This document shows positions 43,684-54,230 of a stretch of 64,000 bases of DNA, in pieces; position 1 is the first letter of the stretch, and the number at the start of each line of letters is the position of its first letter. The notes under the pieces were generated by a model that was given only the letters and a program-made list of their open reading frames with translations, searched no databases and was not told the origin of the DNA. The translations under genes and the position numbers were made by a program. Source of the stretch: DATHWB01 sp040880725 (GTDB lineage: Bacteria > Actinomycetota > Acidimicrobiia > Spongiisociales > ZC4RG35); contig JBBDHV010000031.1 in the NCBI GenBank assembly GCA_040880725.1, forward strand, positions 45,040-109,039. Reading direction: 5' to 3'.

Positions 43684-44553
43684 TCAGGCCACCGTCTTCG
43701 CCCAGATTTGTTCCTCTGAGAGGTCGAATCCGCCTCTCGCGAGGGCGTCGGTCATCCACTCGATCGTCGGCACCATCGCTCGAATCCGGGTGTAGTCCCT
43801 GCGATCGGCGCGGTCGACCACGGCACGCACCATTCGGTACGCATCGTCGTCGGTGGCGACGAGCAGCGGCACGAACATCGTGTCGTCGTCTTCGTGTTCG
43901 GCCACGATCCATCCTGACGGTCCGTGCAGAAGCCGCTTCTGGTCGACGGCATCTTCGAGATCCGAGCGCAGCATGCGACGCATCAGCCATCCTCGCGGGT
44001 ACAGGTTGCGGCCGGCCCGGGCGAGTTGCGAGGTCGACCACGCCACCCACGCCGGCTCGATCTCGGCAGGTGTCCCCACGACGAGTTGCTCGTCGCCGGG
44101 GACACGACGTCCGCCGTTCGTGCCGGGATCGGGTTCCGATCCCAGCCCGCGCACGGCGTTCGTCCACGTGCACACGAGGCGGTACCCGGCGAGCTCGACC
44201 TGTCGTTGGGCAGGCTCATTCCACGCTTCGATCATGAGACGCACCACGAGCCCGCCCCGCTCCGCGACCCAGTCGCACAGATGGTCGTTGAGGCGCGTGG
44301 CGAGGCCCTTTCGGCGATGATCGGTATGGACCCTCGCTCCGTGCATCCATCCTTCCGTCGCCGACATCATCACAGCCCTGGCGAGCGCCACCGGCTCGTC
44401 GTCGACGACGGCGACCGCCACCTCGGCGTCGGGATCTGTCAGCCAACCGGCGAAGGAGTCGGCGACGTAGTCGCCCCAGGTGAACGTGTCGGTCGTGAAC
44501 GCTCGAATGGCATCGTGGTCGTCCGGCCGGGCGGAGCGGATCAGCGCGGTCAC
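43684..44553 (-). CDS. GNAT family N-acetyltransferase
   Basis: 289 residues. The N-terminal GNAT domain has a weakly canonical acetyl-CoA loop, ARVHTDHRRKGLATRLNDHL (about 72-91). A second, degenerate GNAT-like half follows and ends IRAMVPTIEWMTDALARGGFDLSEE. Two-domain GNATs of this size acetylate small amines or protein N-termini; the substrate is unknown. The GTG start overlaps the argS stop as GTGA. The last 11 codons are duplicated immediately downstream. Confidence 0.85.
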   Translation of the reverse strand: MTALIRSARPDDHDAIRAFTTDTFTWGDYVADSFAGWLTDPDAEVAVAVVDDEPVALARAVMMSATEGWMHGARVHTDHRRKGLATRLNDHLCDWVAERGGLVVRLMIEAWNEPAQRQVELAGYRLVCTWTNAVRGLGSEPDPGTNGGRRVPGDEQLVVGTPAEIEPAWVAWSTSQLARAGRNLYPRGWLMRRMLRSDLEDAVDQKRLLHGPSGWIVAEHEDDDTMFVPLLVATDDDAYRMVRAVVDRADRRDYTRIRAMVPTIEWMTDALARGGFDLSEEQIWAKTVA

Positions 44554-46307
44554 ATCCGGTCCGGAACGTCGATGCCGAGCAGTTCGAGCCCGGTGTCCAA
44601 GGTTCGGCGGGTCACTTCCGCCAGGCCGAGCCAGCTCGCACGCAGTTCCGCGTCGGTCTCGGAGAGGATGTGACACTCTTCGTAGAAGCGGTTGAAGACC
44701 TGCGAGAGCTCGTAGCAGTACTCGGCGAGATGGTTGGGGGAGCGCAGCGCAACGGTGCGCTCGACGATCTCGGGAAAACGGGTGAGCGCGAGGAGCAGCC
44801 CGCGATCGGCCTCGCCGGCCAGTTTCTTGATCGGTCCGACCGGTTCGCCTGCCGCGTTGCGCAGGATCGATCCGATGCGGACCGAGGCGTACAGCAGGTA
44901 CGGGCCTGTCTTGCCCTCGAAGGAAGTGAACCGGTCCAGGTCGAAGATGTAGTTGGAGCTCCGGTGGTTGGAGAGGTCGCCGAACTTGAGCGCGGCAACG
45001 CCCACCATCCACGCCACCCGCGCCCGCTCGTCGGCCGGATAGTCCTCGGCCAGGCCTCGCTCGTTCATTCGCAGCGTCGCCCGCTCGACGACATCCTCCA
45101 CGAGGTCCTCGAGGCGCGGCAGGTTGCCGTCCCTGGTCCTCATGGGCTTGGCGTCTGCTCCGTTCACGGTGCCGAATCCGATGTGCTCGAGCACCATCGC
45201 TTCGGTGGCGATGCCTCCCTTGCGCGAGGCCCGGAACACCTGCTCGAAGTGGAGCGCCTGGCGCTGGTCCACGACGTAGATCACCTCGCGGCAACCCGCT
45301 TCGACCCGCTCGTCGATCGTGGCCAGGTCGGTGGTGCCGTAGGTGTACGCGCCGTCGGACTTCACGAGCATCAGCGGCGGTATCTCGGTGTTGTCCTCTG
45401 GAAGCGTGACATCGACGATTACCGCGCCCTGGCTCTCGGTGACAGCTCCTGTGGCACGCATCCGCTCGATCATGGGGGCGATGCGGTCATGGACCGACGC
45501 CTCTCCCAGCCACAACTCGAAATGCACTCCGAGGGTGTCGTAGATCGCGCGCATCGCCTCGACGGACACGTTGCGGAAATGACGCCACAACGCCCGGTAT
45601 CCGGGTTGGCCCCCCTGCAGTTCGAATGTCGCCTTGCGGGCCGCCTCGGCGAAGGACGGGTCGTCCTTGGCCCTTTGCGAGGCTGTCGGATAGAGCTCCT
45701 CGAGTTCTTCGACGGTGACCGGCGAGGTGTCGTCGTACGGGCCCGTGTACCCGGGGTCGAAGTAGTTCCATCCGGGATTGCGGCGTTGCAGTTCCACGAT
45801 CAACTGGCCCATCGGCGTTCCCCAATCACCGAGGTGGACATCGCCGAGCGCTTCATGGCCGGCGAAGGCGAGGACCTTCTTGAGGGCCTGGCCGATGATG
45901 GCCGGTCGCAAGTGCCCGACGTGGAGGCTCTTGGCGACGTTCGGCCCGCCGTGGTCGACGATCACCTTTCGTGGATCGGCCGGGGCAGAGACGCCGAGCC
46001 GGTCGTGGAGGCGCATTGCTTCGCCGGCCCCACAGAGGAACGTGTCGGTGACCGTGATGTTCAGAAAGCCCGGTCCGGCGATGTCGATCGTGGCGATGCG
46101 TGGATCGTCACCGATGGCGGCGACGATCTCGGCAGCCACGTCGCGGGGATTGCGTCCGGCCTGCTTCGACCCGGCCATCACGCCGTTGCACTGGAACTGC
46201 GCCAGCTCGGGGCGCTGTGAGGGGACCACGTCGCCGAGCGTCGGATCGAGTCCGACCTCCACAAAAGCCTCACCGAAACGTGCGCTCAACTCCGACAACA
46301 GGGACAT
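44550..46307 (-). CDS. argS: Arginyl-tRNA synthetase
   Basis: 585 residues, class I. The N-terminal Arg-tRNA domain (VVPSQRPELAQFQCNGVMAG) precedes the HIGH signature in GGPNVAKSLHVGHLRPAIIG (about 118-137). The catalytic domain includes GDWGTPMGQLIVELQ and VVDQRQALHFEQVF, and the DALR anticodon-binding domain ends EYCYELSQVFNRFYEECHIL. It charges tRNA-Arg. A TATCCT box lies seven bases before the ATG, consistent with a leaderless transcript that continues into the GNAT gene. Confidence 0.97.
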   Translation of the reverse strand: MSLLSELSARFGEAFVEVGLDPTLGDVVPSQRPELAQFQCNGVMAGSKQAGRNPRDVAAEIVAAIGDDPRIATIDIAGPGFLNITVTDTFLCGAGEAMRLHDRLGVSAPADPRKVIVDHGGPNVAKSLHVGHLRPAIIGQALKKVLAFAGHEALGDVHLGDWGTPMGQLIVELQRRNPGWNYFDPGYTGPYDDTSPVTVEELEELYPTASQRAKDDPSFAEAARKATFELQGGQPGYRALWRHFRNVSVEAMRAIYDTLGVHFELWLGEASVHDRIAPMIERMRATGAVTESQGAVIVDVTLPEDNTEIPPLMLVKSDGAYTYGTTDLATIDERVEAGCREVIYVVDQRQALHFEQVFRASRKGGIATEAMVLEHIGFGTVNGADAKPMRTRDGNLPRLEDLVEDVVERATLRMNERGLAEDYPADERARVAWMVGVAALKFGDLSNHRSSNYIFDLDRFTSFEGKTGPYLLYASVRIGSILRNAAGEPVGPIKKLAGEADRGLLLALTRFPEIVERTVALRSPNHLAEYCYELSQVFNRFYEECHILSETDAELRASWLGLAEVTRRTLDTGLELLGIDVPDRM

Positions 46308-46314
46308 GTCGGTG

Positions 46315-46320
46315 AGGATA
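46315..46320 (-). promoter_or_regulatory. Probable leaderless -10 box for argS
   Basis: On the minus strand TATCCT lies seven bases before the argS ATG, with no ribosome-binding site. Confidence 0.45.
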
Positions 46321-46348
46321 GGAGCGCGTCGACGGCCGCCTTCCGCCG

Positions 46349-48376
46349 CTAGAACTTCACCAGTTCTCGTGCCCGGAGTGCGATGCCCTCGGGGTTCGGA
46401 TACAGCATGTCCTCGAGTGACTGGGCGAAGGGCATGGCGGGGACGTCACCCAGCGCGTAGCGCTTGATCGGGGCGTCGAGCCACATGAACGCCTTGTCCG
46501 CGATCTGGGCGGCGAGTTCTGCGCCGTATCCCACGAACTCGTTGTCTTCGTGGACGATCAACACCCGGCTCGTCTTCTTGACCGAGGTCTCGATCGTCGG
46601 CCAGTCGAGCGGCTTCAGCGTCCGCAGATCGATGACCTCGGCCGAGATGTCCTCGGCCCGGAGGATGGCCTCGGCCTCGAGAGCGAAGTGCGCCATCGCT
46701 CCGTAGGTGAGAATCGTGAGGTCGGTGCCTTCGGTTCTGATCGCGGCGGACCCGAGTGGGACGACATGTTCGCCATCCGGATAGGGCCCTTTGCCCAGGC
46801 GGTACAGCTTCTTCGGCTCCAGGAACAGCACGGGATCGGGGTCGTCCACGGCGGAGAACAGCAGGCCCTTGACGTCTGCCGGTGTCGACGGGACGACCAC
46901 CTTGAGCCCCGGGACATGGGCGTAGAACGCTTCGATCGATTGGGAGTGATAGAGCGCACCGTGGATGCCGGCGCCGAACGGGGTGCGGATGGTGATCGAG
47001 CACGTCCACCGGCCGTTGGACCGGTAATGCACCCGCGCCGCTTCCGAGACGATCTGGTCGAACGCCGGATGGATGTAGTCGGCGAACTGAATCTCGGGGA
47101 TGGCCCGGCGGCCGGCTGCTGCCATCCCCACGGCGGCTCCGATGATCGACGACTCCGCCAGCGGCGTGTTGAAACAGCGATCCACGCCGAAGCGGTCGGT
47201 GAGCCCCACGGTCGCCTTGAAGACGCCGCCCTTCTCTCCGGCGACGTCTTCGCCGAAGACCACTGCGTCCGGATACGCGTCCATCACGTCGTGAAGCGCA
47301 CGGTTCACGGCGGTGATCACATTGACGATCTCACCCTCGGGAACGGGCTCGATCGCCGTCTTCGGTTCGGTGGGCTCGATCACCCTCGCATACACATGGG
47401 AATACGGATCGGTCGATTGCGGCCGCTCCTCGGCGAGGCGCACCGCCTCGGAGAGTTCGGTGTCGAGCTCGGATTCGATCTCGCTTTCGGTCCTGTCGCT
47501 GAGAAGGCGCTCTTCGATCAGGTACTGCTTGATCGTGACGACGGGATCGTTGCGACGCCACTCGTCGACTTCCTCACGGGTTCGGTACAGGCGGTCGTCG
47601 TCGTCGGATGTGTGGGCGTAGTAGCGGTAGGTCTCGGCTTCGATGAGTGTCGGTCCGCCCCCGTCGCGAGCGCGCGCCACGGCGTCGTTCATCGCCCGGT
47701 AGACCATCAGCGGGTCGTTGCCGTCGATGATCCGCCCTGCGATGTCATAGCCGCGGGCACGGTCGGCGATCGACCCGGCGACTTCCTCTGTGCTCGGTAC
47801 CGAGATGGCGTAGTGGTTGTTCTCGATCACGAAGATGACCGGCAGCCGATGCACTCCCGCCCAGTTCATCGCCTCGTGCCAGTCGCCCTCCGACGTCGAA
47901 CCCTCCCCGCCATAGACCACGACGACGCCTTCCTCGTGCGATTGGCGTAGACCGTGTGCGATTCCCACCGCGTGGGGGTACTGCGTTCCGATCGGAGACG
48001 ACTGGGTGAAGATCCGCCGCTTGTCGTCCGACCAGTGGTTCGGGATCTGGCGGCCGCCCGACATCGGGTCGTCGGCGCGGGCGAAGGTGGCGAGGAACAC
48101 ATCGAGCAGTGGCATCCCCCATGCCAGGGCCACTCCCATGTCGCGGTAATACGGGAGGATCCAGTCGATGGTCGGGTCGAGCGCCATCGCCGACGCCACC
48201 TGCACGGCCTCATGGCCCGAGGACCCGACGACGAAAGGGACGCGGCCCTGCCGATTCAGGGCGAACATCCGATCGTCGACCTTGCGCGCCAGCCGCATGG
48301 TTCGGTACATGCGCACGGCGTCGGCGTCGGACAAGCCCAGGTCGCGGTGGTGGATCTCACGCCGCATCCATTCCAT
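46349..48376 (-). CDS. 2-oxoacid dehydrogenase E1, fused alpha and beta subunits
   Basis: 675 residues. Residues 1 to about 320 are an E1-alpha domain with the thiamine diphosphate motif YGGEGSTSEGDWHEAMNWA ending IFVIENNHYAIS. Residues from about 345 to the end are an E1-beta transketolase domain (VFGEDVAGEKGGVFKATVGL, FNTPLAESSIIGAAVGMAAAGRRAIPEIQFADY) with a C-terminal domain ending EDMLYPNPEGIALRAREL. The sequence resembles branched-chain 2-oxoacid dehydrogenase E1, which is usually two genes. Pyruvate or acetoin dehydrogenase are alternatives. No E2 or E3 gene is adjacent. The ATG has GAGGAGG upstream. Confidence 0.9.
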   Translation of the reverse strand: MEWMRREIHHRDLGLSDADAVRMYRTMRLARKVDDRMFALNRQGRVPFVVGSSGHEAVQVASAMALDPTIDWILPYYRDMGVALAWGMPLLDVFLATFARADDPMSGGRQIPNHWSDDKRRIFTQSSPIGTQYPHAVGIAHGLRQSHEEGVVVVYGGEGSTSEGDWHEAMNWAGVHRLPVIFVIENNHYAISVPSTEEVAGSIADRARGYDIAGRIIDGNDPLMVYRAMNDAVARARDGGGPTLIEAETYRYYAHTSDDDDRLYRTREEVDEWRRNDPVVTIKQYLIEERLLSDRTESEIESELDTELSEAVRLAEERPQSTDPYSHVYARVIEPTEPKTAIEPVPEGEIVNVITAVNRALHDVMDAYPDAVVFGEDVAGEKGGVFKATVGLTDRFGVDRCFNTPLAESSIIGAAVGMAAAGRRAIPEIQFADYIHPAFDQIVSEAARVHYRSNGRWTCSITIRTPFGAGIHGALYHSQSIEAFYAHVPGLKVVVPSTPADVKGLLFSAVDDPDPVLFLEPKKLYRLGKGPYPDGEHVVPLGSAAIRTEGTDLTILTYGAMAHFALEAEAILRAEDISAEVIDLRTLKPLDWPTIETSVKKTSRVLIVHEDNEFVGYGAELAAQIADKAFMWLDAPIKRYALGDVPAMPFAQSLEDMLYPNPEGIALRARELVKF

Positions 48377-48542
48377 GTTGTGTTCCTCCTCGTCGGGTCG
48401 AGCCGCGATCGAACGCCTGGTTCGCAGGTCGTGCGTCGTGAATCGACAGTCGCCATCCCGGGTGCGGAACGGCCGATCACCGATGTCTGGGTTTCACTCT
48501 AGAAAGGGGTTGGGGGCGTGCGCATGGTGTCCCGCCGGCACC

Positions 48543-48548
48543 TAGGGT
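48543..48548 (+). promoter_or_regulatory. Probable leaderless -10 box
   Basis: TAGGGT lies six bases before the GTG at 48555; no ribosome-binding site is present. Confidence 0.45.
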
Positions 48549-48554
48549 CCGCTG

Positions 48555-49316
48555 GTGATCAAGACGTCGCATCTTCGGGTGTACCTCCCGGCGGAACGTC
48601 TCGCTCCGATGCCGGAAGCGGACGCGGTGTACCTCGGCCCCACACGTGACCTGACCTTTGCGATCGCCGCAGTGCCGATGTCCGACGACGCACTGGTCGC
48701 CGAATGGCATGGGCGGCGCTACCAGTGCCCCCGCACGCCGCGGCTCCGCATGCTCGAAGGTGTGCTTGCGGTCCGTCACGCGTATACCCATCTCGGGGCA
48801 GGAGCGGTCGTCCCCGAACTCGTCGCGATGGCCGCTCGCGCCGAGCTGGAACGTCTCTACACCGAGTCACCGACCCTGCGCTCGCACATCCTGACATCTG
48901 CATGGCATGTGCCGGTGCGGTGGTTCGTCCCCTTCGTGACCGCCGGGAAGGAAGTGGTCGGAGGGCCGGACTCGGTGCGCATCCGGTACCGGTGTGACCA
49001 GCGAACTGCGATGGCGAACCTCGATTGGGCCGTCGAGGCGCTCTCCGGTGTCGACGCTCTCGAGCATGTCGTCAGCGAGGTCAGGGAGCTGCGCCGTTGG
49101 CTGGGCGAGTTCCCGACAACATCGATGGCTGAACTCGACTACGGCTCGGTGGCGTCGATGTTCTCCGAGGTGGAGCTGGTGATGGACGACAGCGTCGATC
49201 AGATCCGTGGAGCGCTGGCCGCCCTCGACCGGGGTAACGTGAGCTCGGCGATCCGGCGGTACCACCGTGTGGTCGCCCGCTGGGCGCCGTCTTCAGCCAT
49301 CTCGGCGTCCAACTGA
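48555..49316 (+). CDS. Hypothetical protein
   Basis: 253 residues, soluble, without signal peptide or membrane segments. It has a mixed N-terminal part (HLRVYLPAERL, AVYLGPTRDLTFAI), a central helix-rich region (EGVLAVRHAYTHLG, VPELVAMAARAELERL), and a C-terminal acidic helical part with SVASMFSEVELVMDDSVDQIRGALAALDRG. No catalytic motif stands out. It is divergent from the E1 gene. I do not recognise a family. Confidence 0.65.
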   Translation: MIKTSHLRVYLPAERLAPMPEADAVYLGPTRDLTFAIAAVPMSDDALVAEWHGRRYQCPRTPRLRMLEGVLAVRHAYTHLGAGAVVPELVAMAARAELERLYTESPTLRSHILTSAWHVPVRWFVPFVTAGKEVVGGPDSVRIRYRCDQRTAMANLDWAVEALSGVDALEHVVSEVRELRRWLGEFPTTSMAELDYGSVASMFSEVELVMDDSVDQIRGALAALDRGNVSSAIRRYHRVVARWAPSSAISASN

Positions 49317-49464
49317 CGCTTACGGGAGCGGGTTCCCGGCCGACGAGGACCTGCCGGTATGCTCCCGCTACGACCCGACCGCGGGCGACCGGATCGGTTC
49401 GGTCCTTGGGGTCGGTGGAGAGCCGGGAAGTCTGGTCGGCAGTATCGAGTGTGTTGGAGTTGCC

Positions 49465-49560
49465 GTGACCACGCTGTCGACAGTCGCCGAAGAGACCTGG
49501 CCGGTGGCTGATGCGGCGCGATGCGCCCCCTGCACGGTGAGCGGGGTCCGTCCCACGTGA
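49465..49560 (+). CDS. Possible 31-codon leader ORF coupled to mrpA
   Basis: A GTG at 49465 preceded by GGAG opens a short frame that ends in a TGA overlapping the mrpA GTG as GTGA. The product would be VTTLSTVAEETWPVADAARC and 11 further residues, including a CxxC (CAPC). Evidence is limited to the ribosome-binding site and the overlap. It may be a leader peptide or chance. The 150 bases before it show no clear structure beyond a CGGGAGC/GCTCCCG inverted repeat. Confidence 0.3.
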   Translation: MTTLSTVAEETWPVADAARCAPCTVSGVRPT

Positions 49561-51899
49561 TCGGGATCCTCGTCCTCCATGCCGCGGTGGCGTCAGCCGC
49601 CGCCTACCTCGGACCGCGCCTCGGACGTCGAGTGCTCCTCGTGGGCGCTCTCGCCCCTTTGGTCACGGTCATCTGGCTGGTGGCGTCCTTGCCGGGAGGT
49701 GGTTCGCCGCTCATCGAGACGTTCGCGTGGGTTCCGGCCATTGGGCTCGATCTGGACTTCCGGCTCGACGGCCTCGCGGTGCTGATGGTGGCGCTCATCG
49801 GCGGTATCGGGACGCTGGTGTTCGTGTACGCCTGGCGGTACTTCGACGAGCGGGAGGGCCTCGGACGGTTCACGAGCTACCTGGTCGTCTTCGCCGGCTC
49901 CATGTTCGGGCTGGTCACCGCAGACAACCTCCTGGCACTGTTCATCTTCTGGGAGCTGACGTCGGTGACGTCGTATGCGCTCATCGGTTTCGACGACGAG
50001 AGTGCAGCAGCGAGGGCGGGAGCGCTCCAGGCGCTCCTGGTGACCGGTGCCGGCGGTCTCGCCATGCTCGGTGGCATCGTCCTCCTGGCACAACAGGCGG
50101 GGAGCTACTCGCTGGCGGCCGTGCTGGCCGATCCTCCCACCTCGGCGTCTGCGGGAGCGGGCCTTGCGTTGATATTGCTGGGAGCGTTCACGAAGTCCGC
50201 ACAGTTCCCGTTCCACTTCTGGCTTCCCGGAGCGATGAGTGCCGCAACGCCGGTCAGTGCTTTCCTGCACTCGGCGACAATGGTGAAGGCGGGTATCTAC
50301 GTCATTGCCCGCCTCGCCCCGGTGTTCGCCGGCGCCTTCGTGTGGTGGCGTCCCACGATCATGATGGTCGGGGTGGTGACGATGATCGTGGGCGGGTGGC
50401 GCGCCCTCGGCCAGTACGACCTGAAGCTGCTCCTCGCCCAGGGAACCGTGTCCCAACTCGGGTTCATCGTGGTGCTGGTCGGTCTGGGGCGGCCGGAACT
50501 CACCTCCGCCGGGATGGCGATGATCCTCGCGCACGCGGTCTTCAAGGCCGCCCTCTTCATGTTCGCGGGGATCGTCGATCACCAGGCGCACACACGGGAC
50601 ATCCGTCGTCTCGACGGGCTCGGGAGTCGCATGCCGGTGACGGCGATTGCGGCCGTGGTGGCGACTGCCTCGATGGCGGGGATCCCGCCGCTCCTCGGCT
50701 TCGTGACCAAAGAGTCCGCACTCGAGGCACTCGTGCACGAACCGCAGTGGTGGTTCGTCACGGCCGGGGTGGTCGTGGGCTCGGCGTTGACCGTGGCGTA
50801 CGGCCTGCGGTTTCTCTGGGGCGCGTTCGCCTCGAAACCCGAAGGGACGGTGACCGAGCGCGTCGGGCCGGAGGTCGACACCCCTCCAGCGTGGTTCGTC
50901 GCTCCACCGGCTCTCCTCGTCGCCATCACGGCGGTGGTGGGCTTGGCCCCTGGTGTCGCGGATTCGCTTGTCGGGAATGCGGCCACCGCAGTCGATCCGG
51001 CGGCCGGTGAGTTCCACCTTGCACTCTGGCACGGGTTCGGCACTGCTCTCATGTTGTCGATCGTGGCTGTCGTGGCCGGGGTGGCCTTGTGGCGACGCCC
51101 CCTCACTCGTGTCCGGATCCTGACCGGACGAGTGCCCGAAGCATCCGGCGTCTACGCCGCGACCGTGACCGGACTCAACCGGTTGGCCGATCGAGTCACG
51201 GGTGTCATGCAGAGCGGTTCTCTGCCGGTGTATCTCGGGGTGATTCTCACCGTTGCGGTGATCGCGCCGGGCGTTGTTCTGGTACGCCACTGGACCGCTC
51301 CGACCGATGTCGTGTTCGCAGCCTCCCCGATCCAAGTCGTGACCGCCGGCGTCGTGATCGCCGCCGCGGCCGGGACGATCATTGCGACTCGCCGGCTGGG
51401 GGCGGTGCTCTTCCTCGGTGGTGTGGGCTACGGGGTCGCCGTGTTGTTCGTCATCCAGGGTGCCCCTGACCTCGCCCTCACCCAACTGCTCGTCGAGACC
51501 CTGGCGCTGGCCCTCTTCATCCTCGTGCTCCGTCGCCTCCCCGGACGGTTCGAAGTCGTGCAGTCGCGGATCCGTCGATTCGCCAGGATCGGCATTGCGA
51601 CCGGCGTCGGACTCATGGCGGGGGCCTTCTCCCTCTGGGCAGCGTCTGCGCCGAAGGGTCCGGCCATCGCCGACGAGTACCTCGCGCGGGCGCTGCCCGA
51701 AGGCGGGGGACGGAACGTGACCAACGTGATCCTCACCGACTTCCGTGCCTTCGACACGCTCGGCGAAATCACCGTTCTGGCGGTGGTGGCGATGGGAGCG
51801 ATGGCGCTGATCCTCGCCCGCCGGCCCGAAGACGACGACGAAGCCTTGGGCGACGGCGAGGTCGAGCGGGCGTCGAGTGAAGGGGGTCGGACCGGATGA
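49557..51899 (+). CDS. mrpA: Mrp Na+/H+ antiporter subunit A
   Basis: About 780 residues of the MrpA/MnhA family, the large proton-pumping-like subunit related to NuoL. Numerous transmembrane helices include the antiporter signature region GAFTKSAQFPFHFWLPGAMSAATPVSAFLHSATMVKAG. The C-terminal part holds the DUF4040/MrpB-like segments (GAPDLALTQLLVETLALALFILVLRRL). The hetero-oligomeric Mrp complex exchanges Na+ for H+ across the membrane. I chose the GTG at 49557 because the polar residues encoded from an ATG at 49521 look unlike an MrpA N-terminus. The stop overlaps mrpB. Confidence 0.92.
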   Translation: MIGILVLHAAVASAAAYLGPRLGRRVLLVGALAPLVTVIWLVASLPGGGSPLIETFAWVPAIGLDLDFRLDGLAVLMVALIGGIGTLVFVYAWRYFDEREGLGRFTSYLVVFAGSMFGLVTADNLLALFIFWELTSVTSYALIGFDDESAAARAGALQALLVTGAGGLAMLGGIVLLAQQAGSYSLAAVLADPPTSASAGAGLALILLGAFTKSAQFPFHFWLPGAMSAATPVSAFLHSATMVKAGIYVIARLAPVFAGAFVWWRPTIMMVGVVTMIVGGWRALGQYDLKLLLAQGTVSQLGFIVVLVGLGRPELTSAGMAMILAHAVFKAALFMFAGIVDHQAHTRDIRRLDGLGSRMPVTAIAAVVATASMAGIPPLLGFVTKESALEALVHEPQWWFVTAGVVVGSALTVAYGLRFLWGAFASKPEGTVTERVGPEVDTPPAWFVAPPALLVAITAVVGLAPGVADSLVGNAATAVDPAAGEFHLALWHGFGTALMLSIVAVVAGVALWRRPLTRVRILTGRVPEASGVYAATVTGLNRLADRVTGVMQSGSLPVYLGVILTVAVIAPGVVLVRHWTAPTDVVFAASPIQVVTAGVVIAAAAGTIIATRRLGAVLFLGGVGYGVAVLFVIQGAPDLALTQLLVETLALALFILVLRRLPGRFEVVQSRIRRFARIGIATGVGLMAGAFSLWAASAPKGPAIADEYLARALPEGGGRNVTNVILTDFRAFDTLGEITVLAVVAMGAMALILARRPEDDDEALGDGEVERASSEGGRTG

Positions 51900-52330
51900 T
51901 CAAGCCTTCCATGGTTCTCGACGTTCTCATCGATCTCGTCGTGCGCACCGCCCTGGTGTTCGCAGCCTTTCTCTTGTTCTCCGGGCACAACGCGCCAGGC
52001 GGGGGGTTCATCGCAGGACTGGTCGCCGGGATCGCCATCGTGTTGCGATACATCGCCGGTGGACAGAGCGCCGTGCGGGCCGTTCTCGGGCTCGCTCCGG
52101 CCGGACTCCTGGGCGTGGGTCTCTCGGTGGCGCTCTTCACCGGCATTGCCGGCTGGCTCTGGGGGGACACGTTTCTCGAGAGCGCCAAATGGGAGGTCGA
52201 GGTGCCCGTCCTGGGAATGGTCAAGGCGACGTCGGCGCTGCCCTTCGACATCGGGGTCTTCGTCGTCGTGGTGGGTGTCACGCTCGCCATGTTGTCGGCG
52301 CTCGGGAGCGACGACGAGGTGACGGAGTGA
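51896..52330 (+). CDS. mrpB: Mrp antiporter subunit B
   Basis: 144 residues of the MnhB domain family with four transmembrane helices. The motif LFSGHNAPGGGFIAGLVAG (about 28-46) is diagnostic. The ATG overlaps the mrpA stop and the stop overlaps the mrpC GTG, each by four bases. Confidence 0.93.
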   Translation: MIKPSMVLDVLIDLVVRTALVFAAFLLFSGHNAPGGGFIAGLVAGIAIVLRYIAGGQSAVRAVLGLAPAGLLGVGLSVALFTGIAGWLWGDTFLESAKWEVEVPVLGMVKATSALPFDIGVFVVVVGVTLAMLSALGSDDEVTE

Positions 52331-52736
52331 CGGTTGTGCTCGCCTTGACAGTGGCCGTCCTGTACGGCACCGGGGCCTATCTCCTGCTCCAGCGGAATCT
52401 GAGTCGGATCGTCATCGGACTCGGAGTGCTCGGCCATGGTGCGAACCTGATGCTCCTGATGGCGGGGCGTTCGGGGAATGCTCCGATCGTGAGCGTCGGC
52501 GGCGGTCCGTACGCAGATCCACTTCCGCAGGCTCTCGCCCTCACCGCCATCGTGATCACCTTCGGCGTGAGCGCATATCTCCTGGCGCTCGTGTATCGCA
52601 GTTGGCTGCTGACTCGCAGCGACGAGGTCGAAGACGACGTCGAGGACCAGCGGATCGCCGCGTTGGCGTCCCGTCTCGCCGCGGCCCAGGAGAAGGCACA
52701 GCGGTCAGGCGAAGAGTCCGCCGATGGGGGTGACGA

Positions 52737-52740
<4 letters not shown>
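52327..52740 (+). CDS. mrpC: Mrp antiporter subunit C
   Basis: 137 residues, NuoK-like, with three transmembrane helices (LALTVAVLYGTGAYLLL, IVIGLGVLGHGANLMLLM, ALALTAIVITFGVSAYLLALVY). PLPQALALTAIVI is typical of MrpC. The C-terminal 40 residues are a charged tail longer than usual. The GTG start overlaps the mrpB stop and the stop overlaps mrpD. Confidence 0.93.

Positions 52741-54226
<1,486 letters not shown>

Positions 54227-54230
<4 letters not shown>

Noticed and set aside
49593..51485. A 630-codon minus-strand frame opposite mrpA.
   Set aside because: Its composition (Arg, His, Gly, Glu) mirrors the hydrophobic codons of mrpA; no domain is visible.
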